Part shown: positions 55,056 through 64,000 of the stretch, piece after piece
Layout: each line of letters begins with the position of its first letter
Numbering within the stretch: position 1 is the first letter of the stretch
Notes under the pieces: model-generated
The model's input: only the letters and a program-made list of their open reading frames with translations
Database searches by the model: none
What the model was told of the DNA's origin: nothing
Program-made: the position numbers and the translations under genes
From: Lojkania enalia
Taxonomy: Eukaryota; Ascomycota; Dothideomycetes; Pleosporales
DNA: 64,000 nt
Reading direction: 5' to 3'
Assembly (NCBI GenBank): GCA_010094045.1
Contig: ML986580.1
Span: 264,059 to 328,058, forward strand

Positions 55056-56991
55056 CTATTAGCCTGTTGTTTAGTCTAGGGATTGAACACAAGCTTAAGC
55101 CACTACAAGCTGATATAGGAGTTAGTGAATCCAGTATCAGAACACGCATAGACCCAACAATGGGTGGGATACGTAGTCCGGTTAGCTCGATGGGTTTTAG
55201 CGGGCTAGATTATCATAGGGTTAAGACACCTTCAGTCGGCAGAAATGCATTTAACAGTAGTTACCATAGCACGCTCAACGCGCGTGCCTCTATAGGCGTG
55301 TATATCGTCCTTACCAACCAGAGCTTTAACGGAATTCAGCATACTTAACATAGTTAAAAATGTGATTCTTCAAGTGTACTAATTGACCTATGGTCTTCTA
55401 GGTACTTATATACATGTGGATCGTCTCTGCCTGCATAGGCAGACAAGCCACAGACAAGCCACAGACTCTATCGTGGCGTATATGCCTGTAGGCATATACG
55501 CCACCTCGTCACATGCTGTTTAGAAACAACTAACATAATGCGAGTCTCACCCATATTATAGACGTTCTCTAGCAGTATAAGTTGAACCACTAGACCAAAA
55601 TACGAATCCGTACCCTGGGCATAGTGTATTGGGGTTATATACCAACTGTATATCCGGGCTTCGTAGTTCCTTTCCGATCACTTCAAACCAGTACTTAACC
55701 TTATTATAGATATTATGCCGGTTTCAGTCTTACGGCATGTTTTTCTTCGCTTTAAGCTCTGAGTGGTGCTTCTCAAATGCCCTAACCCAGTTTGGGCCGG
55801 GAGGCTTAGTCTCTCCGCTAGAGACCAATTACGAGTGGCATAGAATGCTATTACAGTTATATGCTTCATTCGCACAGGTGTTCCAAATGCCTTCTATTAT
55901 AATAAGGACTCAACAACTGCATTCGCTTCGCACCGGGTAAGTTACCGCTGTCTCTCGGCTTTAGCTTCTCTCGATTCTTGATTGAGTTTATGATGGCCGA
56001 GGGTAGCGAGGGCTATATCGCAATATGCAGCTCGGGCCGCGAGGGTGTCAGGTATACCTTCAAGAAGAACTTCGGCCAACACTTGACTGGCCTTATCATT
56101 GTTAGCTCGCAGTGAGGATGATGATAGGAAAAAACAGTGGGAGTGCCAGCAAGTGCCAGTACAGGGTAGCCAAGGCAGTTAGGGTAGTCAGCGCAGTATA
56201 GACAAAGAAACCAGATACGTTGCTATTTACAAACTGGACAAACTGGACAAACACCTTCTTCCATGCGCTATGTGGCACCTAAAAATGCTTAAATTTAATA
56301 CAGTAAAATACACAGTTACTAGTGCACGCCGACGTGCGCTAACGTATTACGCTAAGTTGGAAGAATTATAAGACTCCTCTTTCCGTTCGGCAAAACTCCC
56401 GGAGGACACCACTCACTTCGTAAAATGACTTTAAAATCTAAAAGCCTGTCCTATTATGACGGGACTGGCGCACTATAGCTCCGAAATCTGAAAGTTTGTC
56501 GATAGTCATGGTTGGACAGGGGTAGTACAGTCGAGCGGATTTAGACGCGATAACGAAACGATTAATAGTATAGCCAATGGCATCGTATTTTTCTAATCAC
56601 ATACTGGTACTAGGTGCGTAAATAGCTAAAGAATGCTAAAATACTAGCTATACTTGTATAGACTCGTGTAGGAGAGACCTAAGGTGTCTGAATAGTGAAC
56701 TTATCTCGTTACGCAGTGGTTCTCGCTACGTAGTGGGCGATAGTACGCTCCTTACATTCAGCTATTTATTTCGGTCTCACCTCTTTTCCATCTTTTCCTT
56801 TCACATATAATTGCCAAGACCTGCTCTAGTAACTCACAACTTGTGGCAGCGCCAGTCTTTTGTTTCTTTTTTTTGCTACTTCAGCTCGACCTTCGTACCT
56901 AGGTACTCTACAACTATAATCACGAACACGATTCAGCCAACGACACCGTCCACGTACCATTTCAGTCACATAAATAAACACCCTACTCATC
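55056..56991. other. Noncoding region of the repeat island
   Basis: No gene is supported. A perfect hairpin lies at 55473-55504. Just before it, the 11-mer CAGACAAGCCA occurs twice. A 93-codon plus-strand frame at 55067-55348 has no recognisable feature. Confidence 0.45.
55473..55504. repeat. Perfect 14-bp inverted repeat
   Basis: GTGGCGTATATGCC, four bases TGTA, then GGCATATACGCCAC. The arms match over all 14 bases. It lies in noncoding DNA, away from any gene end that I can define, so it is not a clear terminator. Confidence 0.9.
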
Positions 56992-57327
56992 ATGTCTTCA
57001 TCATCTAAGTCCCCACGAATTCCCACACTCGACTCTAAAGCCGCATACCTCAAAGCAGTAATGTACGAAGGCATCACGGTTCTCAAAGGCATCGCTACCT
57101 AGTGTTCGCAATGCAAAGCCATCGCTCCAGAAATACAGAAAATAATTTCCAAGTTCCCGGACGCTCACTTCTACACATATGATGTCGAGGAGAAGCCGGA
57201 TATAGCGCATAAGTTGGGTGTCAGCTAGATGACGACGTTTAGCATGTTTAAAGGTGGAAATATCTAGGAGGGTGCTAGGGGAGCGAAGCCGAAGGATTTG
57301 AGGAAGCCTATTCAAGAGAACTTGTAG
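56992..57327 (+). pseudogene. Thioredoxin pseudogene, three TAG stops
   Basis: A 112-codon frame from ATG to the final TAG, with extra TAGs at 57100-57102, 57226-57228 and 57265-57267. The reading is that of a small thioredoxin. KAAYLKAV and ITVLKGIAT precede a stop and CSQC, so the stop stands exactly at the Trp of the WCxxC active site. CKAIAPEIQKIISKFPDAHF and YDVEEKPDIAHKLGVS follow, then a stop before MTTFSMFKGG, where the family has the cis-Pro loop. TGG to TAG and CAG to TAG are single C:G to T:A changes. No intron fits. It is convergent with the HET gene, 55 bases apart. Confidence 0.9.
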
Positions 57328-57382
57328 TGCAGACTGAGCGTTATGGTTTGGGGTTTTTCTTCGGCGCTTGAACTCTTCCTCA

Positions 57383-59463
57383 CTATCTGATTTTAATCAC
57401 CTCGTACTTGCCTCTACTCTCCCAATCGTACCAGGAGCCCTCGCACACGTCCGTTTCAAACTCATTCTCAACCAATCCAACCCTTCTATAAACTCCCTCA
57501 CCCACTCTTTCAATCACGAGTCCCGCGAAATCTGTGTGCTTCTCCTTGTCTGATTTCATATTATTGATCAGCACACCGGCGAATGCAAAGTATAACTCCC
57601 TCTCCGCAAGCGTATTCACGTCTTGAGGGTCTATGCGATCAGGAAACCAGGAATTAGCAGTGTCGGAGAGGTAGGCAAATCCAGACTCCGTAGGTACGAC
57701 GAAATACCCGTCATCAGAGATACTGAGAGTCAAGAGAAGGACTTCGAGGATTAACGTGCCACAACCAGGACCGAATTTGTTCGAGCTCGACGGGGTAAAT
57801 TTAATGCTAAGAACCTTCCACAATATGCGAAATCGCGGCTTGACAACGACGCTTAGGAACCAAATAGGGCCTACAACGGATGCCCAACTCCAACTTGGTC
57901 CATAATCCTCGCCAATAGCAGAGAATTGCGGCGCGTCCTGTGGAGACGGGAGTATGAACCAATTGGTCATCCACAACAAATTCTTTTCGCACTCCTTCTC
58001 CCAAAGACCCGCAAGATACCTCCCACCAATTCTCATCTCCATCGCAGCGGCAAGACCGGCCAAAGCAGGCAGCCGATCTGTCTGATGCGTCAAACTGCGT
58101 CGCGTAAACACTTGCACGAAGCTACGCCACATGGTTAGCCAATCTTCCTTCTCGTTTTCCTGAGGTACCGTCGTCAGTCTACCCGCGCCTCGTTTCATCA
58201 ACGCTGAAGTTGGTATGGGTTCGCACTCGCAAGCTGTCTCGACTCGACAGCTCCATCCAAGTTCCCAGGACGAAAACCAGAGGACCCGTGGTGAGAGAGT
58301 GAGCTCTTGCAGGGTCCAGCCGCGAGTTTGCAAAATGCCACCGTAGTCGGTGCTGTAGGGTTCGGTGTGATCGGCATGCAAGAAGCCAAGTTTCAGACGG
58401 GAGTAGTGTTTTCGAACGTATACATTTCCTGTCGTTCCATCATCGAGGGTACAGGCAAGGGATGCTGTGCGACGAGGGAGCTCCGACACGAACAAGCCCG
58501 TCTCGCTGTCCGGGGAGTCCAGCGCGGCGAATGTGACTACGGCATTGGAATACACACTGCACATTTTTGCTGCTTCTTTCTCCCAATCCTCCTTCGAATC
58601 CTGAACGATAGCGAGAGAGTCGATCCACACATATTCTATTTGAAGAGCACGAGCAACGATGACCGCATCTCGACATGTTTTTGGCAGAGACTCGAGTGGA
58701 AAGCCGAACTTTCTATCTTGGAACGTCGATGATGTCGTTGTGAAAGCACGAGTCTTGCCCCAGCAATAACTAAGTGCAGCGTATGTTCCAGTCTCTCCAG
58801 GAACGGTCTCGTAGAGGCATGGATTCTGAGTAGCATTGCCAACAGCGATTACCCGGCTCGGAAGTGTCGTCGCGGTATACGTTTCCGGGAAACAGCCGCT
58901 ATGCGCATTCATACAGTGATCTAGCCACTTACTTGCCTGACCAAGACAGGCTTTAGAAGATGAGTCTGCGGAGATATGTGGAGCAATGGGTATCAGCGGC
59001 CACTTCTTTCGTACACGTTCTACATGCATTAGGATATATTGGTCACATACAAATTCTTGGTACACAACTCACCGTCATCCGTGTAAAAATCTAACTGTAC
59101 TTTATTCTCAGATTGGGCCTCTACATACACATATAATGGATATGTGTGCCGTTCGTCTTCGAGTTTCATTAAAATGCTCCGATTGATCTCTACCAAGCCG
59201 TAGTCTGCTATACCAAGGATGGTAGTGATGCCATCGCGAATGATGCAACATGAAGGGCAGCCCTGTCCTGCAGTTGTGGCTAACCTCGAGAATTGGACTT
59301 CGTGAAAGCGGCTTGAATGAGCATCGTAAGAGAAGTCGAGGTCGTTGCATGCGGAACATGGCATTTCGAGATACGTAGTGGGCCAGCTAGTCAATGGCAG
59401 CAGTCGATGCACGGGAGCAACATTGTGGGAATGGGGGCGGAGAAAGGCGAGTCTAGAGGACAT
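57383..59463 (-). CDS. HET-domain (heterokaryon incompatibility) protein
   Basis: Two exons (59463-59073 and 59019-57383; 53-bp intron) give 675 residues. HET proteins trigger fungal non-self recognition and regulated cell death when they sense an incompatible partner. The N terminus has paired Cys motifs (CSACNDLDF and CPSCCIIRDG) of the kind often found before HET domains. The HET core runs from about residue 205: TYAALSYCWG, then LPKTCRDAVIVARALQ, YVWIDSLAIVQDSKEDWEKE and RGWTLQELTLSPRVLWF. The C-terminal half has no NACHT, WD or ankyrin repeats. It contains DYGPSWSWASVVG, which is usual for this subclass. The frame is fully open although the region next to it is RIP-damaged. The partner is unknown. 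Confidence 0.92.
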
Positions 59464-62400
59464 AGCGCTTACGGGCTTTCTTCGACGTTGATTGGCTGAT
59501 TGTACCGCTATATTCTTCTACGAGAAGTTCGTTTTCAATGTGTCATACCGCAGACAAACGTCATTATTCTGGCAACAGGAGGATACGACGATATGGGATT
59601 AACTTTGTGGCATATACAGGAGGACGAAGTGCTAAAGGAGCTGGACCCATGTATGTTGGGTCCCTTGACTCTTCGATGCCTTCGAGAAGTCGCAGGCCTC
59701 AAGCCGGCAACGCAGGCCGTGTTACAAAGGCCTAAAGAGGACAATCCGGTCTATTAGAGCTAGCACGAGGAGCGAGCTAGTTCGCAGAGTTTATGGGCCA
59801 GTTCTTTGACTTTGCAGGAGAGCGTCAGCCCGCCTCCAGACAGCTGACTAGCATCAGCAAAATATTTTGGATGATCCTGCACAGACCGCACACAGATGGT
59901 GCGCATGGAGCACATTGGAGCACATGGAGCACATTCACGCTCATTAGCACATCCCCGCCTCTCAACACGTCGCCATGGCGGCTACGCCAATGAGGCAGGG
60001 CTATTACCTTAGTCCAGGTGTCCTGTGTCATGCCTATTCTCACAACCGCCCGCTTCGCTTTGCATGTTGTATGCGGGCTAGCTACTTCCCCGCTATTGGA
60101 TCGTTGAGTAGCCAATCGCCCGAGGTGGACCAGAATGAGACCAAGGAAGCTGGAAACAACAGCGAAGGAGGAAGTTCAACTGTCACAGTTATCTTGCGCT
60201 AATGCAAAGCACGGGGAAGTGAAAGCTAATAGAAAGGATAGGAGGGAGAGGGAGCGAGGAAGGACGCATTCGAGGGTGAAGGAAGGGAGGTCGAGGGTTT
60301 TTATAGTCAGGTCAAAAGCGGCGGCTAGTCTTGCTTGGCGGCTATGCCAGAAAGGGGCTTCACTAAACCTGAGGCAGATTTCCCAACGACAACATTGCAT
60401 ACAAAGCCTCCGACAGCCCTGACATATCTCCTATTACTAATGTTAATAAAACAATGCAAGCAGATAAGTTCATTCATTTGTCTGGGCTTTTTTTTATATA
60501 GAACAGGCAATAGCGTTGTTAAATGAGGCCACTGTCCTCAAATCCTGTATGCTGCACGCAGGTGAAACTCAAGATATGGGAGATTATCTCCTATGGGCCT
60601 CTGCACCAAAGGGTTGATTATGATAAGCGTATTTTTAATGCTACTCCTCAGGAAACTCACAAAGGATAATATAACTACTCAATTAGTTCCGGACGACATA
60701 TAGGGAACCGCAGTTCCCAACCTATATCGTGCGATATGGGTTGTGGTTCGAAGATGAGACCAGTTCTAATTGGACCGTCATCATATTGAAATAGGATACC
60801 CGGGTCGGCAACTTTATCGATTTGCTCTAATTACTCATGTTGAAGAGAAGTGGCTTTTATTCTGGCTCTAGTAACAAGGTCAAGACCTGAGATTGATAAG
60901 CCCTTTCTTACAAGGAATTGAACGAACTTAGGCGACGTCTTTGCAGTTACATGACGCGAAGAATCTCCCTATAAAATGCCCCATGTCATCTAATCACCCA
61001 GCATGAAGAAGCGCTGTGAAAGACGAAGGAAAACCTCAAGGCTGGACCCCACTGGTAGTCGTCGGTGCCAAGATTCTGATGCGCAAGAGTCGGCTTACGC
61101 CTAGTCAAAAGCAAGTAAAAGCTAAATGATTGGTCGGTTGTTTGCAAATATGTCCTTGCGTTGCACAACATCCCTGAGAGGAGCTGCAGCGAGAACTTTC
61201 AGTCTGACTTCCATGTTAGATATTCGCGCAAGAGCTCACAAACATATATCAACCATCGTACACAAGCCCTGCTGTACATCTACAAAGACAAACAATCACA
61301 CATAACTACCAGATATCTCCACCTCTAAAACACCAGCAACTCTCGTACAATCGATTATGCATATTGATCCTACCATCTAAGGCGTAGGCCCGCATTTGTC
61401 GATACTCATTCCCACCCACACTCTCAACAGATACCAAACTGAATAATTTATGTGTATCCACACTCTTGAATTCTATAATCCAAACAAACACGCAATCCTC
61501 TCCCAACATCTGTCTCCCTACCACTAACCCCTCCCCACACTACTACCATGTCTGCAATCCAACCCCATTGATCATCAACGCCCTGCAACCTCTAATTCTA
61601 GAAGTACTAGATTCACTATAGCCTAACTGGGCTCCGCACCGCGTCTCGCACGCTCCTCCTCTAAAAAAAAAAAAAAAAAAAAAAAAAAGAAATCGAAATA
61701 GCCTGGGCTTTCGCACAAAACGCGTCACACAAGCACGGAAAAAGAAAATCTTGTAAAACTAGGCCCAGCACCGTAATTCGCAGTTCCTCAGCAATACATC
61801 CTCACCACCCTCATTCTCATCGAACATGCGAGATGAGAAAAGATTCAACTAGCTCGACACGACGAGCGAGTTGTGCATAGGTATGGGCGACGATCTCGTA
61901 CGCTGGGAAAGGAAAGGGGAAAGACGCGTCCAAACCTGTACGATGCCAACAACTGATTATCCACTCCACCGGGCATGCATACCCACCTTCCATCTCATGC
62001 CGGGGCCGCAGTCCATCGCCTTACATCTTTCACTAGCCGCGTATTCATACTTCTCTACCCTCGCACATACACTTGCACATAAAACACCCAGCTCCTTCTT
62101 ATCATAGTTTTATTCCCCATTTCATTGGTATCATGTACATAACCCATCCCATCCGACCGTGGGTGAACCAAGCCGATTGAAGTAAAAAAGTTCCCTACCA
62201 AGCGCCTGGAATGCAGTTCTGAAAATGGATGCCGTGATAGAAGGTGTGGTCGGTCGTTATACATACAAGCTCTAGCTCGATCCACCCACTCATACCACAT
62301 TCGAGAAACAGTGTAAGAGGCACCTTCTAGCAAACATCGCGCACGATAGAGCGGCAAGTCGAGCGGCAAGTCGCACAGCCAACCCGTCACCTGATCTCAG

Positions 62401-62491
62401 CCTCAAATACTCCAAAATTCGTGCCTTAACATGCCTCAACATGCCCCAACACAAGCCAAGCCTCGGCCATCATGCCTCGTACCAAGCCGCC
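59464..62491. other. Intergenic, 3 kb
   Basis: No gene is supported. Several frames of 60-96 codons occur but have no domains and overlap on opposite strands. An A run of about 26 bases lies at 61662-61688. The left end must contain the HET promoter and the right end the NC2-alpha 3' UTR. Confidence 0.45.
61662..61688. repeat. Poly(A) tract
   Basis: About 26 consecutive A. The exact length is not reliable in such runs. No retroposon-like target duplication was seen next to it. Confidence 0.8.
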
Positions 62492-63216
62492 CTAGAAATC
62501 CTCATCATCACTTTTCTTCTTCCTCCTGCCCACCCCTTTCCTCTTCCTCCCCTCGCCATCTTCCTCCTTCTGCGCGGCGGGCGCATCCGCTATTTTACCC
62601 ACAATCTCAGACAAGAAGTCGAACTGCTCGTCCTTGGTGACGGCCTGCTTGAGGTGGGTCGTTGCGACGCGCTTCGAGTTGCGGGCCTTTGCTTCGGCGG
62701 CTGCTTTGGTGACGAGGGAGATCATGAAGAGTTCGAGGGCCTTTGCTATTCAAACAATCAGTATACATCCGCATAAACAATCTATAACCTATAACCCGCG
62801 CACACATAGAAACCCCCCAGAATAAAAATAAAGGATAAGGGAGGGCAACAGGAATGGAAGAACATACAAACCACCACCGGCGTAACCTGCGCTACTTTTC
62901 CCACGTCATCGTCCGCCTGCATAATCCTCTTAATCCTAGCCACGGGGAACTTGGTACTGATACTAATCCCTTCTACCCCTTCCACCCCTCCCTTCATCAC
63001 CCCGTCCCCCTCAATATCATCAGCGGAACCCCCCTTTTTCGCCCTCGGCATTCCTGCACGACGATCAAACGACGGACTCGAGGACGCGGTGGGCGAGGCG
63101 TGCGAAATGGAGCCGCGGTACGCCTGATGCTGCGGGTGGATGGGCTCGGTGTCTGCGGCGTGGTAGGTAGAGAGGTCGGGGGACTGCGGCGCCCACGAGG
63201 CATCGGGGCTGTCCAT
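62492..63216 (-). CDS. bur6: NC2-alpha (Bur6/DRAP1-type) histone-fold subunit
   Basis: Two exons (63216-62868 and 62745-62492; 122-bp intron) give 200 residues. NC2-alpha pairs with NC2-beta and binds TBP on DNA, mainly repressing TFIIA/TFIIB entry. The histone fold is about residues 85-160: [55 protein letters not shown] and [19 protein letters not shown], matching Bur6 in order and spacing. The donor T/GTATGT is chosen because it restores VVVSKALELF. The N-terminal 80 residues are disordered and Ser/Pro-rich; the C-terminal tail is basic ([13 protein letters not shown]). Dpb3/CBF-type relatives have a similar fold, but the KFPVARIK and DEKFDFL-like signatures favour NC2-alpha. Confidence 0.88.
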
Positions 63217-64000
63217 TGGCGGGACCGGGACGAGGCAAGCGAGGTGACCGTTTGGGGTATGGCGCTGTGCCGGGTGATTGGCTGGTAAGCGATAGGTGTT
63301 GCGGGGCTTGGCGATGGAGCGTATGTTTGGGTCGAGGGATGTGGCGTGCGTAGTACGGCGCGTTGGTGCGGGCTTATCGATAGCGAGGCGGTGAGCCGAG
63401 GTCCGTGGGCGAAAAAGCGGCAGAAAGATTGGGCGCTGGAGGGGCAGCGACGCGCCAATTTATCAGAAGACCCGAAACGAAGCTGCTCAGGGGCCGCAAC
63501 TCCCCCGCCCCCCAAAAGCCCGGCGCGCCAAGCTACACCCGCCAGCTTGCCAGTCAGCCAGTCAGCCGGTCCGTGAAAGACGGCTTGCGTCTATCAGCCT
63601 TCGACGACTCGACCTGGTCTGCTGCGCGCCGCCGTCCTTTCACTACGGTGGCCCCGCCGCGGCCCGTCGCAGGGTGTCGCAGCGTTGAGTGATGATAAGA
63701 GCAAGCCGGAGCGCGTCCGCGTCGTCGCTGCACTGCCTATCCGTGTCCGTGTCCGGCCGTCTGTTGACTCTGTGTGGCAGGCTCAGATTGACGAAGCCCG
63801 CTGCCTTGCGCGGCTGTGGTTCCATCACGATTTGAGATCAGCGCGCCAGGCTAGAGATGGGACGACACAGGGCAGGGCAGGGCAGGGCAGGCAGCCGCCG
63901 TGAGGGTTCAATTACTTGATCTAATCTGACAACGCTGCGATAGCATAGCGTAGCCTAGCCTATCCTCGAGTCTTTCGAGCTACTTCACCAAATCGGATCC
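63217..64000. other. Upstream region of the NC2-alpha gene
   Basis: GC-rich, with no supported gene before the window ends. It should contain the NC2-alpha promoter. A GGCAG/AGGGC repeat (about 63868-63893) and a TAGCCTAGCCTA run near 63950 are low-complexity. A gene reading rightward could begin beyond the edge. Confidence 0.45.
63868..63893 (+). repeat. Pentanucleotide microsatellite (AGGGC)n
   Basis: About five copies of the five-base unit CAGGG in tandem, ending GGCAGGCAG. It is a short microsatellite in the NC2-alpha upstream region. Confidence 0.85.

Noticed and set aside
57100..57267. TAG recoding or readthrough in the thioredoxin frame
   Set aside because: The same TAG pattern is seen in the RIP-mutated copia and transposase relics, so mutation explains it better than recoding.
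1..64000. tRNA and rRNA genes
   Set aside because: I looked for cloverleaf B-box phrases such as GGTTCGAATCC and for rRNA signatures and saw none that I could support; a covariance-model search would be decisive.

Overview
The window looks like nuclear DNA of a filamentous ascomycete (Pezizomycotina). The genes have short GT-AG introns of about 45-60 bp. They include a HET-domain gene, a filamentous-fungal PEX26-type peroxin, a PARN-type deadenylase and an NC2-alpha subunit. The repeats carry the C:G to T:A damage typical of repeat-induced point mutation (RIP). I cannot place it below subphylum; nothing here is bacterial or viral.

Left arm (1-31.4 kb) is ordinary gene-rich DNA: a DUSP/USP deubiquitinase (3.4-8.5 kb, minus), a fungal protein with a retropepsin-like region lacking the catalytic Asp (9.6-11.4, minus), an IAH1-type SGNH esterase in at least five exons (12.2-13.2, minus), a CLC chloride/proton transporter (14.4-17.3, plus), a predicted membrane-tethered C2H2 zinc-finger protein (18.4-19.5, plus), a secreted single-pass cell-surface protein (21.0-23.0, plus), a DHA1-type MFS transporter (24.2-26.0, plus), a tiny spliced 66-residue gene (26.6-26.9, minus), PARN (27.5-29.5, minus) and PEX26 (30.1-31.4, plus). 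PARN and PEX26 are divergent over a 571-bp intergenic.

The middle (31.4-57 kb) is a repeat-rich island with few live genes. It holds a decayed tandem array with about 350-450 bp units, an AIG2/GGCT-like gene, and a nest of mobile elements. The nest is a pogo/Fot1-like transposase relic split by a 149-bp element (A), which is split by a solo LTR (B), which is split by a full-length Ty1/copia element. Each of the three insertions is bounded by its own 5-bp target duplication. The copia body is heavily RIP-mutated between about 41.56 and 45.58 kb, but its ends are not. Three host-type genes in the island are dead: a PD-(D/E)xK-like gene split by a B LTR, a finger-like gene with two TAG stops, and a thioredoxin gene with three TAG stops. 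A multi-C2H2 gene (52.5-53.4) and a HET gene (57.4-59.5) remain open.

The right arm (59.5-64 kb) is mostly noncoding, with an NC2-alpha/Bur6 histone-fold gene at 62.5-63.2 kb on the minus strand.

The most unusual observation is that LTR B sits at the same nucleotide of element A in two separate A copies, in opposite relative orientations, while a third A copy is empty at that site.
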